This document shows positions 1-13,100 of a DNA stretch of 64,000 nt, piece by piece. Within the stretch, counting starts at the first letter, position 1. Every line of letters begins with the position of its first letter. The stretch covers positions 19,680,603-19,744,602 of the forward strand of contig CM063112.1 of assembly GCA_031841125.1 (NCBI GenBank), written 5' to 3'. The notes beneath the pieces were generated by a model. The model was given only the letters and a program-made list of their open reading frames with translations. It made no database searches and was not told where the DNA came from. Source of the stretch: Acanthococcus lagerstroemiae (taxonomy: Eukaryota; Arthropoda; Insecta; Hemiptera; Eriococcidae). Both the position numbers and the translations under genes were made by a program.

Positions 1-540
1 TGGTGAGTGAGAGGTCCTTGTGGCGGAGGAAATCCTTGGTAGGAGAGGGGGCCCCTGAGGAAGGAGGAGGTAGTGGTGGGTGAGGATCCTGGAGGGGCAG
101 TAAAATTTTGGTAGATAAAGGCCCTGGGGTGTAGTGGTCCTAATGGAGGGCACTCGGGGTTGAAGAGAGTGATGGGGGAGACTAGGTGGAGGACTATGGC
201 CATTGTGGGGGAGGAGTTTGTGGCTGAGGAGGGCTACAACTGTTGAGGTGTGACCGTGGAGGCGGAGAGCAACCATGGTCAACGAGGGAGTCGTGGTGGA
301 GGAGGAGGAGGCTAGTGATGAAGAAAGGATGGAAGGGGATTCATGGTGGAAGATTGAGGACCGCTGATAGAGGGGGAGCAAAAGAAGCACTAAGCAAACC
401 TCAACTCAGGAACAGAAGTTTCAGACCAAACACTGAGGACTGTGGCGGTTGGACGAAGTGCGAAGCGCCGAGTAAGGCCGGCAAAGCGAGTGACGGCGGG
501 GGGGGGCGAAGCAGCCAGGGGGCGAAGCCCCCTAGTTATT
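1..540 (-). repeat. Copy of GC-rich repeat G1 (truncated by the window edge)
   Basis: Inverted relative to 39710-41310. Shared blocks include GGGCCTTTATCTACCAAA with CTGCCCCTCCA (near 85-125 here, 41030 there), CTCCCCCTCTATCAGCG (near 365) and CACAGTCCTCAGTGTTTGG (near 435). It spans about 530 bases where the other copy has 1400, so it has an internal deletion or the other is expanded. Confidence 0.8.
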
Positions 541-599
541 ATTATTTCTTACCACTAAGGGAAAAAATAAAAATACTGGCCAATGTGTGATACGCGCCC

Positions 600-1015
600 T
601 CACTTACGGAGCACAAACCTGATCTTTGACTAAGGCAAAATATGAGAGCTTGAGGGTGTAACACACTTTAGGATGCTCCGTAGTACTATGGGAATACGCA
701 CCAAAAGATGAATAAGTCTGAAAGAAATACTTAAAAAGACGGGCTCGAAAGATATTGGAGAGAGGATAAAAAAGGCAAAACTAAGATTTGCAGAACATAT
801 GCGGTGAGAAGTATAGACAAATAGGGAAAGATAACAGAAAAATGGTCCCCTAGAGAATGGAAGAAAAAAAAAAGGTAGACCACCTACAAGGTGGAGGGAC
901 GAGATTAGATACGAAGGAATTTGGAATACTGTGGGGAAGAGTGGGAAGGGACAGGTTATGCTGGAAAATGGCGATGGATACCAGTGTCCTGAAATGGGTG
1001 CATTCGACGTCACAA
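600..1015 (+). mobile_element. RTE-like non-LTR retrotransposon remnant, 3' end of RT ORF
   Basis: Translation in shifting frames gives LTYGAQT, then a K-rich stretch and KKGRPPTRWRDEIRYEGIW. These correspond to the C-terminal TYG.xxW and GRPxxRWxDxI blocks of the endonuclease-reverse transcriptase family common in insect genomes. Stops and frameshifts make it dead. A long minus-strand frame over the same bases is only its shadow. Confidence 0.7.
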
Positions 1016-1144
1016 CGCCCACCCCCACACTCCGGGGCCTAATAAATGTACGACGAATAAACGGCCGTAAAATAAATAAATACATTTTTTAATTAGAACA
1101 TGTGTAAAAAATGATATACATCAAATGATTTTTGTATTTTCCAG

Positions 1145-4100
1145 GTCTGGTGCCAGGCACTTTTCGTGGTTACCCACTATTTCATGCTGACCAACTACTT
1201 CTGGATGCTGTGCGAAGGCTTCTACTTACATTCGTTACTAGCTTTCGCCTTCATACTGGAAGAAAAGCTGTTAAAGTATGTCTACCTGTTGGGCTGGGTC
1301 GTCCCAATTTTCATTATTGCTGGTTATGCTTCCTTACGGATTTACAACGGCGATAATAACGAGTGAGTGCTCCCCCATTTATAAGACGATTTTCGATATA
1401 CCTATGGTAATTAAATTTCTACAGACTCTGGACACGGAGAAACACGTCAACTCGAAAAACTTGAAATCGACATATTTTGCCGTTTTTCGATATCGTGACT
1501 GGAGCGCAAGTTTCTCGACCGACTGAAATATGCGTGACGTCTCGTTGCTTTTTGGTTAATAAAGAAAAACGAAAAAAAAAGAAGAAATCTGCAGGGGACC
1601 ATCACTCAGGAAGGTAATACTTCATCTACCCCGAGACTACACTCCGGGCTTGTTTGAAATCTCATCCCGTATTTTACGTGATATTCAGGAAAATTGGAAA
1701 AGAAGAGGATTGATCAACTATACCAGCCTGAGGCTTCCTTGAGAAAGTCTTGAAAACACAATATTACTCAATATACGATTACATTTCTCCTTCTTTCCTG
1801 GGTCCCGCCGGCCGAAAACCACTAGGAGAGGGAAGGTATAAGAATAACTTTGAAACGAAAATTTGTTTTAAAATTTATTGGTTTCCCTAAACTTTTCCCA
1901 GGGCCTGTGTTGCAGTGGGATTACTTCGAGTTTTTCTTCTTTTATAACTTTCCAGAGCGAGAACGGAAAAATTAAACAATTTGTATTCATCGTGTTTTAG
2001 AGGGTAATTTTACCTACACCTTGGCCCCTTTTCCGCCCCCTCACAGGTGTCTCAGTTATCAACAGCGCCGAATTGATATCAAAAACAAATATTTATTTAT
2101 TTATGCCTAAATGATTTACGTTTAGTTCCTTAATTTCAACCCCCCTCCCCTTCAAAGTGCCAATTTCCTCGATATCCTCAAAATAATTTTGAAACAGAAT
2201 TCAGCGACCTTTAAAAATTTTATTTTGGGGTATTTTCACACTCTCTCCATTCGACATGATTCCCGTAGGTGTCCGAGAGCCCACTATAGTTATCAACGCA
2301 GCCTGTAAAAACGAACTCAATGACCTTTGAATCCTCAAAAGTAAGTGAGAAATAAAAACTGAATCCTAAAAGTGATATCTATAGACTGCGATTTGTTTTA
2401 TTTTTCAATCTTCCCCTACCCCCTTTCAGTACAGATGAATTGAGATAACACTTATCAATTGACATTTTTTATAGGGAAAAGTGGTAATATCCTCTGCCTA
2501 GATATTTAGTACCTTCATGTACCAACATATTCTACTTGACAAGCCAACAGGTAGACCGGAGTTACCAACCTTGAAGATTTCTCATAAGACTGAGTTGTCA
2601 ATTCTCGAAAATTTCAGTATTTTTTCTGTTGTTCGTCATCATTTATATTTTTTGGCCGATTCTTTGTGATCAACCTGTGGAATCCATATCCTATTCAATA
2701 CCGTCCTTGAGGAAATATTTCGTAAAATGGACAGGAGCCAAAAAGGTCTGAACATAAATGGCAACGAAGTCTCAAACCTTAGATTCGCAGATGATCTTGT
2801 CATAATCACAGAAAGCACGAAAGAATTAGAAGAAATGATTCACGAATTGAATACTAATGGGAAAACAGCTGGTTTATCCATAAACTTAAGAAAATCAAAA
2901 AGACTAACCAACTCTGCCAACCCTCCAAAAATAGTAATACACAAAGAAGATATAGAAAATATAAAAGAAACAATCTATCTCGGTCAACTAATGACGTTGG
3001 ATAATAGAACAGATAAGAAAACGAAAGATGGATAATGTTAAGTTGGAAAAATTCTGGTCTTTTACTGAAACTGAACTTTATAGTCTTATTTTTTGGCTCA
3101 CTGAGTAAAGCTTGTCTTGAGGCGGTATTATAATACTTTTTCAGGTTTCCGAACTTTAAAATATATTTTTAAAAACAGCTTTAAAAACCATCACAAAGGG
3201 GAAATATTTAACATGTGTGTGACGCCAGTACTGACGTACGGATCACCCACATGGAATCTGACTGAAAAACATATTAAAAAAATAAATACCACCCAAAATG
3301 CCATGATGAGGTCAATCCTGGAACTAAAAATTAGAAACAAAAAAAGTTTAAAATATATTAGGAAAAAACTACCAAACATAAAAAATTGGGTTCAAGACAT
3401 TCGTAATGCAAAATGGGACTGGACGGGTCACGTGGCACGCCTAAACCAAACAAGATTGGCATATAAATCTACCTCTTGGTTCCTGGGTCATAAAAAAAGA
3501 AAAAAGGGAAGGCCAAAAACTAGGTGGCGGGATGAAATCGATCAATTCCTCCAAAATAAAAAATTCCACCAAAAACAGAACTGAGTGGTATACCTTTGCC
3601 CTCTATGGGCAGGGGATACACTCAAAACAAATGACTCGTGCGCAAAGGACGTAACGTTTCACAAATCACGTAAGTATCGTACCATATGTTGCGTTTCGAA
3701 AAACCGCGCGTTCATTCATCATTTTGTAGCGTAAACTCACTAAATAAAGGTTTATTAATTGAATCCATAGATAAACTTCAGTTTACCAGTATCCTCAGAA
3801 AATTCTCAGTCTGAAGAGAAATCTCCAGGGGTGGCCAGTGTAAGCAAAACCGTCATAATGGATGCTTTTCCATAGCTAGTTTCAAACGAGTCTCAAAGTG
3901 ACCCAGACGAACATGGCAAAAAAAGATTTAAAATAAAGTTTATAGGGATCATCAAGTGCCCTAAGCGCGCCTTGAAAAGTTTGTGAATCTTACTATACAC
4001 GAGCCTTACAGAATTATAAACAAGTTTAGAAAAGTCTTACGGACTCTTAATGAGATTTGAAGAATCTCAGCATATTCCAACGAGTCGTTTAAGCAAGCGT

Positions 4101-7100
4101 GTTTCAAGAGGTATCTATATAAGCCTTCAATGCCTTGAAAAGTTATAATCAAGCCTTGAAACGTATAAATCAAATCTAGACCAGACTAAAAGTGTCTTGA
4201 GCAAATCAAAAAAAGTCATAAAGAGTTCTAAGAGTCTTGAACAATCTTAGGGGTTCTCCAAGTTTGGAAGCGCCTTAAGAGTATCTATTTGTCTTAAATA
4301 AACATGAAATAACATTTATAAGTCTTAATCAAGTCTTGAAAAGTCCTAAAAATGTCTAGAAGAGTTCAAAATGTCTTGAACAAGTTATGAACAGTCGGTG
4401 AGTCTTAAACAAAGCATAAGCAAAAATAGTCGACTCTTGGAATTGGAGGGAGGGGGGGGGGGGGGTAAACAAGTATCAAAATGTTCAAAATGCATTCGTC
4501 CGTATAATTTTTCAATTTTTTAAGGAGCTTTCAATTTTGTGGGAGGGAGTCTATTTTCGCTAACTAACAAAAGCATTACATAGTCTTAGGAACAAGTCTG
4601 AAAGAGTTTTGAGTGAGTATTGTTATGTCTTGAAGAGCCATAGTCAGGTCTATAAGTCACAGAGTCGTAAATGAGTTATGAACAGTCTTAGCGAGTCTCA
4701 AACAAATCTGCGAGTCTAAAATGATTTTTACATGAGATGAACTGCAGTTTCTGGAGCTCTAGTATGTCTTAAAGACAGCTCTTTCTTCCTCCTCGAGGCA
4801 AAACTGAGGGCAACTGTGAAAAAATTAGAAAATTTTCCGAAGTTGTTACCTTATTATCGGTGAGAGCCTAAAGGATTGAAAAGAATCTGACAGCTTACTT
4901 TAGAAAGTATTATCAATGTCAACAAGAAAATAGTCAGAGGATTGAAAATCATTCAAAATCCAAGTATTCATCCTTTAGCTATTCACATGGTTGCCATTGC
5001 GAGAAAGAAAAATTATCCGAACACTCGGAATGAGAGGGGAAGGGAGGGAGAAAATTGATCATATTTTGGCAAGTTAACTTATTCTTCCCAAGATTGCTTC
5101 TTAGATCCGCAATTGGACGGAGCAGTCTTCAAGGGGGGAGGGGGGAAAGGTTCTTCACCGATATTACACTTTCACGTACCTACTTCAAATTAGGACTCTA
5201 TCAGTTTTGCTTTTCAAATGAGAAACTTGCGCTCTCTTTCTCGACTATATTTGAAAATGATTTCACTTCACTTCGAAAATAGCTTCAAATTTCACTTTCA
5301 TTGCAGCTGCTGGATCCACGAGAGCGCCTACTCACATGTGCTCATCATACCAGTTGTCATATCGCTGTGCATCAATCTAGTCTTCCTGGTTAGCATACTG
5401 CGTGTGTTGGTGCTGAAGATTAAAACGAACCCTTCTCAACCCAACCGAAATGAACTCATCAAGGTGTTCAGAGCAGCATTCGTTTTGGTACCACTGCTCG
5501 GGCTCCACTATATCATCGTCCTGGTGCGTCCTGAAAACGACCAGTTTTGGGAACGTGGACACGAAGTGCTATCGGCTATCAGCGCTTCCTACCAGGTGGG
5601 TTTTCCAAGTTTCACAGTCAGTGGTTCCAGAAATGCGGAAGACGAAAAAAAGTCAAGTATGCTTCGCAACGACCCGGAATGAGTACGAACAAATTAGGGT
5701 GCGTGGGTGGTAAAATGAGAGCCAGAGAATATATTCTGGGGAAAAAAGAGGCTTTAAAAGGTAAGCAGAGGAGGCAGTTAAACGCAACTGTGAACTCGGC
5801 TCGGAGCATCTGCGAGGTTGCAATAATTCGGAATACGTCCGGAAAGCGTCTCAAGGCCAGGTTTTGCAATTTTAACAAGTCGTAAAGTATTCTGCTGTAT
5901 AAATAGGAGTACCTGCGATCGGGGAAAAGCAGACTGAATAAGATTTTCCTCTGAAAACCCCTCCCCTTCCAGTTTTACGGAGTACAATCCACGCTGCTAC
6001 TTGGAACTACGCGAGCAAAATTTCAACATTGTTTCGCTGGGCGGAAATGACCCCCGAATAAATTCCGCACTGTACTTCGTAAAATATTTTTACGGTCACT
6101 CTCGGAAATTTCTCGTCCGATCTAATAAAGGGAAGGAGAGCGGCGCAAAAGGCACCGGGTATCGAAGCTTTCTTTCTTCCTCCTTTCTTCTAAACAAAAT
6201 ATAATTTGGTCACTTTTACGCTCACACATAGACTCGAATAGATACTCGTGGAATGCAGTTTTTATGGAACAGAAGTATTAATTTATGTTTCAGGGTTTAT
6301 GTGTAGCCTGTCTGTTCTGCTTCCTGAACAACGAGGTGAGTATAAATTCTTCGGGCAAAGTTTTTCGCGATTGCTTTCCTTTTTTTTTTTTTTTTTTTGC
6401 CTTCTCGAACGCGATGCGATGGTATCGAAAGAAAGCCAGGGATTTGTGGAGGGCTGTAAATGTCCGATATCAAATAATGTTACCAATGCAATCCCATTTC
6501 GGGTGTTGTAATCTAGGAAAACTTTTTCTTACTTTTGGAGGAAAAAGGTTATTTGATTCTTATTTAGATTTAGAAGCGAAAAACAAATTTCGATATTCCT
6601 GCGAGGGCTGTTGCGTTGCATACAGAGTGGATACGCACACGGCAAGTCGGGATCAAATTCCAATTTCTTATTACACCAGCTAGAAATTGAGTGAGAAGCT
6701 GAGAAGTAGCCACTAGACTTACAACTGCAAGGATGGCGTGAGACCTCGGGAGACTGATTAGTAAGGAAAGTTTTGAAAAATCGTAATTAAGTCTTGAAAT
6801 ATGTAAAACGAGTTTAAGACAGAACTGGAGTGTCTTGAAGAAGTCAGAAAGTCCTGAAGAGTTTCAAGGGTCGGGAACAATATCAAGGAACCTTCAAGTT
6901 TGGAAGCCCCCTAAGAGGGTCTGTTTGTCTTCAATTATGAAATAATTTTGAGAAGTCTTGATCAAGTCTTGAAGAATCTTAATCTGGAAGAGTCGTAAAG
7001 AAAACTTGAACCGGTCATGAACAGTCGATGAGTCTCAAACAAAGCATAAGCGCAAATAGGCGACCCGGGATAAGGGAAGGTTAACAAAAGTATCAAAATA

Positions 7101-10100
7101 ATGCAACAAATGCATTCTCTCGTTTAATTCTTTAGACTTTCAGGGATGACTTTCAATTTTAGCATTTTATATACTTTTACTACTGGGTATACTTGAGCGA
7201 AAACTGTAACGCACCCCCCAACACGAATTAAGTGGTTGACATCTACAATCTGCAGCCATGTTATTGATAGGAATTTCCATGCCTCCGACACGAAGCCAGT
7301 CCGTATGATTTAGCACTTTATGGTGACAGTTCAGTTCAGTGGTTGACATTCCCATAGAAATTTTTTTTTTAATGGTACCTAAACCAGGTAGGGATCCCTA
7401 TCAGGCCAAATCCTATAGGCCAATAAATCTCTCATTATTCGCGCTGAAAACCTTGGAAAGGCTGATAGATAGGTACCAAAGAAAGGTTACCTTGAAAAGG
7501 TTCCCACTACATAAGAAACAGCATACCTACAGGGCATTTTGTCCAGACTTGGCTCCTCAATAACTGAATAAAATGTATTTCAATTCTCAGGATGTTTTTT
7601 CCTCGTTCATGAAACTAGGAATTTGAAAATTTAACTTATCTTATCCTAAGTTGCCCCTACTTGACTCTACGTTGCCTTTCTCGCATACGTGGGAACGCTA
7701 CGAGGTCCACAGCACAGAACAATGAGCACCAATGATAAATAGTCAAGTCCGCCAACACATGACCAAATTTGTTAAAAAACAGCCCAAACCAAATACAATT
7801 AAGTAATACCAAACACGACCACAATAATGTGACCTAGAGACTAACGAGTACAACCTAAACTAAACATGATCAAAGATAATCAAATGATCAAATTTAACCA
7901 AACATGACAAAACGAAATCAAAACAATCAAAAACAACCAAATTTCGCCGAATTGGACCAAAATTGAGTGACAAGAGCCACAAAAACAACCTAACTCACAG
8001 ATTCAAGAGCGCCTCTTTCCCAACGAAAAATCAGTCTTACCAAATATCCTTTTTTCTTTCTCCTGACTTTATTTATTTTTGCCCTCCTTGGACTTTTTTT
8101 TTTCTGTGGGGAGGGGGCTACACCCTTAAGCTTATTTTCGTCTATGAATAAAAGCATTAAATAGCCTCAAGAACAAGTCTGGGAAAGTGTGTGGGGGGGC
8201 TACACTCTTAAGCTTATTTTTGTAGAAATACAATCTCAAAACCCAAACATTATTCAGTATAATTATTGGCTACTGAAATCTAATTGATTTATCGATCCGC
8301 TTATTCAATCTCGGAAATAATGTTGACGTTGAATGTAAATTTATGAAAACTCCGTTCAGTATAATTTTCTCGTTGCTAAATAAAGCACTAATTATTTCCG
8401 TCTTAATTTCAAGCTATTTAGAAGAAGGTTTTACTACAGATTATTGGCCCAGTATGCTTCCAAGTACGTCTATAAATAAAAACATTGAATAGCCTCGAGA
8501 ATAAGTCTGGAAAAGACTTTAATGGGCACTGTTATGACTTGACGAGCCACAATCAGGTCTAAGAAGAGTCATGGACTCGTAAATTAGTATTTAGAAGTTA
8601 TAAAACATTCTGGAACCCTCATCCTTCTGGATACATAACTAAAATCGCATTATTGTCTTGGGCCAGGAAGGATATTTCGCTTGGGACCAAGAAAAACAAA
8701 TTTTCACTTTTCAAAAACAAGTATATCCTTCAAATTTCTCAAGAATCCCAGGAGAGCTTTATACCCGGGGTTGAACCTTACCCCACAGTTATTTGATTAA
8801 CTTCGAGGATCGGTGCTTGAAATATTTATGAAATGTAATACGCAATAAGGAGCCCTTTATTTTGCTGACTTTTTGTTTGTTCCTCAATTGGTTCTCCGTT
8901 TTCTCTAAAACTAATGTATGCAAAATTTAAGCTCAAACTAGTAAACCCATACCCCTCCTCTTATACAAGGTGTTTCATTTTAGCATACCAAGTCGTGACG
9001 AGACAGTAGAAAGAGTGGGATTTAAACTTGCACTAGAGTGCGCTGCAAAATCACCTGCGCCGGTGAAAATGAATGAGTGATCATATGTACTTCCATCTTT
9101 CAAATAGAAACACTGCTATCTTCAGGAGGGTATAAAACCGAGTAAAAATGATGATTACATGTCATTCAATTTTTTGGACACTATGCAGTTCAATTTAGGA
9201 TAAATTTTCTTTGAAAGTGAATTTCTAATCGACTTAATGATAGCTGAAGTTTGCTACACGCTTATGGTAAATCATGCGTGATCACTAGAGCTTGGATTTT
9301 CAGGCGCTTAAAAAATTGTTTTATGCGCAAACATGCATTTATTTTCGTCAAAATATGACAAAATATGCACTTATCTGGCAAAAATGAACTTTTATGCGAC
9401 ATCGATATGGGTATCTTTTGCAAGGATTTTTTAATTTGAAGGTCATTTTCTAAAACAGAAGGCGTTCTAGAATCAGTCACTTTCATATTCATTTTTATAT
9501 TTAAATTGTAGTACATTCAATGTATCAATACGAAATTTTTTTGTTTTCAAAATTTCTTGGTTTTTTCAAGTTCGCTATTTTCAGTGAAAGAAAAAAAGAA
9601 AAAAGTGAAAAAAAATATTGGCCAAAATCTTCAAAATATGACTGAAAAATGAAAAAAAAAAGGTCAAAATATGACGAATATGCGCTTAAAATATCTAAAA
9701 TATGTATTTATACCCAAAATATGCACTATCAAATTGGGTTTATTTTACTCAGAATGTTATGATTCGCAAAGATCTACACGATATGCGTGATCTTCTCCAA
9801 TGTAGGAAAACATGACAAATCATAAGAATCCGAGCTCTAGTGATCACTCACACATATGCAGGGCTGCCAACACTTGAAACTCTAAGTTTAAATCCCAATG
9901 TGCTAGTATTTCCCATACTCAAACCTGAAGGGTCTATAAATTTTAGAAAAGTAAAAACAGCGACCCTAATCATAAAATATGAATAAAACTGCTGATGTGT
10001 AAGACTTCCAATTTTCATAGCTCCTTCAATTTTCAGGATAGGCAACAAATGGCGGTAATCTATCTGGAAATAGTCGCGATCCTTAACCATCCTGGACAAA

Positions 10101-13100
10101 GAAGGAAATTTTACTGGGTGAACTCGAATAAATTCACAAATTTATATAATTTCCAAAATTTTATGAGACATTCCAAATTGTGGAATCCGATTTTGTTCGT
10201 GAAAACCTCTCAAACATTAATATCACAACCCGTTGCCTATCTCGAAAACTGGAGAGGCTAAAAAATTGAAAGTTGTGCACGACAAAAATTGAAAGTTGTT
10301 CACTTCAAAAATTATACTCAAATTTTATGATAAGAATTCAAAAACTGATGTAGCCTTTCGATATCAAAGGTAGGTAAATCAGCTCGGCAAATCTTTGTCA
10401 CACCTTCGATATTCTACCCGTGATTATATTTTGGGAGGGAATGTTTGAATTAAAATTAGTTATCAAACTCACAACAACAGTTCGCCACTTTGTAAAATTA
10501 TGAAGATTTGTACCACTTTCGTTCTTGAATATATAGACCATACATGTGCATAACGTTTCATATTCCTCTTGCTATGGAACGCTGAAGAAATATACACAGG
10601 TATTTCAATTTTTGTCAAATATTTTTTGAAGCAAGACTCATTGTGCTTGTATATACAGTCTTCGGTGCCCAAAATGGAAGCTAGCGCCATTTGATACATT
10701 TACAGTCAAGACCCTCTGAAATATTTTGAGAAATATAGTCATCACCGTGCGCTATGTCAAGCTTCCTTAGGAGAACATCGGTATTCCCTTCTCAGATTCT
10801 CCTCAATAACTCCTAAACCGTAAGTCGTGTAGTAAAAAATTTACCTAGGTTAAATTTTACTTGAAAATGGTCTCTCGCGTTTATTTTTATAACTGTCTTA
10901 GAAATCTTGAATACGGGAGCGTTTAAAATAAGTTTATATAATACAACGCTACATGCCCCAACCCGGTTAGTGGACACCGTGGTGCATGTAGTCCACAGAA
11001 ATCTGTCACTCAAACAGCCTCCCCCCCCCCCTTGGAAAGACTGACAAAAACAAAATTTGACATTTAAACACCTTTTTCTTCAACTATCAAGGCTTAGCTA
11101 GCGAAGAAAGACTTTTGGACTTGGAGCATGTCTTAAAGAAGATCAAGTACGACGTGATAAGAATCAGCGAGATAAAAAGGAAAGGTGAGTTTTTTCAAAG
11201 ACAGAAAAAATGGTAACCTACTCTATTTTTCAGGTGAAACGAGAGGATGGGATCCCTGGGGGATGAAATTCTATATAAATATAAATGTGGTTGACCGCAT
11301 CGTTGAGGCAAACAGGGTATCTGGGGTACCTGAAAGAATTTGTATCTTGAAATTTAAAATTAACCAAAATAAAATAAAGTAAAATCATACGCATACAAGT
11401 TCAGAGACATACCAACAGGGGAAGCAGGGGGAAACTTACACCCCTCCCCCCGTAGGAGTTTTTTACTCAACCGTTGGGAAAATTTACCATTTCAGTCAGG
11501 CGAGTTGGAAAAATCCAACAAGTAAAAAAGGTTTTTTTTTTTTGGTACTTGGGAATTGAGTTAAAAAGTTGGGAAAACCCATCAAGTCAAAAAGGTTTTT
11601 CTTTTTTCTTCTTTTGCATTAATACTTGGGAATTTCGAGTTGAGTCAGTTGGTCAGTTCGAAAAATCCAGAAGTCAAACAGTTTTTTTTTTTAATACTTG
11701 GGAATTCTGAGGATGGGAAGCTATGGCAGCCTCAGGAGTTTCGTTAGAAATTATTGAGATTTTGGCGTACATGTATAATAATTCACAGGCTTACATAAAA
11801 ACAGATATAAATACTTCCTCCTCCAAGGGGGCGGGGACAAGGGAACCCCTTGTCGTCGAACTTATTTAACTGCGCCCTGGAGCAGATCTCCAGAAATTTG
11901 GATTGGGAAGGAAGAGGACGAAAAATCCTAGGCAAACAAATGACAAATCTAAGATTTGTAGACGATATAGCGCTCGTAACAAAAAGTTTTGAGGAAATGC
12001 TGGAAATGGTGGAAGACCTAAAACAACACAGTGAGATTCCGTGTGTAGGGTGTGCCAATTCACTTTTTCTTCTTCTTGTTTTCTAGAGCGCTTTCGGCTG
12101 TTATGCCATCATCAGTGGAGTACCCTAAATGAGACTTGTCTCTTGTGGTCCTGTAGTTATAGTCGAGAGTAGTACCGTATGGTAAACCTGTTTAGTCTTG
12201 TGTACAAGACTAAACAGGTATAAAAACTCAAAACGCTATGCTAAGAAGTATACTGGGCGTGCACTTAAAAGAGAAGATAAAGACAAAATCCATTATAAAA
12301 CAACTGGAAACAAAAAGTATAGGATATAAAATCGGGAAAAAATTGATGTTGGTTACACGGCGCGAGGAAATCCTGAGAAATGGAACTTGCAATGTACTCT
12401 TTGGACCCCATAGGACGACAGCAGGGGCAAAGGCCGACTGGCCACGCGCTGGATAGATGAAATCTTAAAACTGCTAGGGCCCTACTGGAAACTTGGAAAC
12501 AGACAGCAACACGAATGCTTGGAAGAGGGTAACAGGGACATACGCCCAACGGTGAGCGGAGTAGGTGGTGGCTCACAGACATGACAGAAAGAAATAATAG
12601 AAATGTAACATTGTACACCAACTCAATGTCAAAATAAAAAATTTAAAAAAATGCAACACTTCAACAGAAGTTGTATGAGGCGAAATGACCTTTTGAGGGA
12701 AAGGTGTCTTCATTCCACAAAGTGCAGTCAGTAGTACGAATCTACCCTACCACCATAGTTTTTCGGCTATGCACACCATGAAATTTTCTGTCAGTCCTGC
12801 CACCGGCACTCGTACGGGAGGAAGGGAGAGAGAAAATGATACATACGTTCACTAAAAGTCGCTTCAAAGTGCTTGAAGAGGTTCAAAGACATACCGAAAC
12901 GGCTTCTTCTAGAGGGACGAGTAGAACGAAAACTTAATTTCATCAACTGAAACTGTGAAAATGTACCTCATTTTTTTAACAAATGAAAACGTTCTTTAAA
13001 ATCAACGAGGAAAAAAAGTCAACACTGAAAATGTTACCAAGTAACACAGACCTTTTTAGAATCGAAAAACAATAAAAATAAATTCAGCATCATTTCGGAC

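Larger units (their letters stand above)
11095..12640 (+). mobile_element. Degenerate RTE-like LINE: EN start, RT box and C terminus, interrupted by a hammerhead-like element
   Basis: 11095-11187 reads EERLLDLEHVLKKIKYDVI and ISEIKRKGE, an endonuclease-domain start. 11850-12030 reads LDWEGRGRKI and MTNLRFVDDIALVTKSFEEM, with the RT box altered from FADD to FVDD. 12238-12640 reads MLRSILGVHLKEKIKTKSII and later ATRWIDEILKLLG. The RT half is split by the short repeat at 12047-12126 and a hairpin at 12186-12219. Confidence 0.75.

Noticed and set aside
630..1085. 151-codon minus frame
   Set aside because: It is the antisense of an RTE-like LINE C terminus on the + strand.
11783..12058. 91-codon minus frame
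   Set aside because: Antisense of the RT box region of a decayed LINE.
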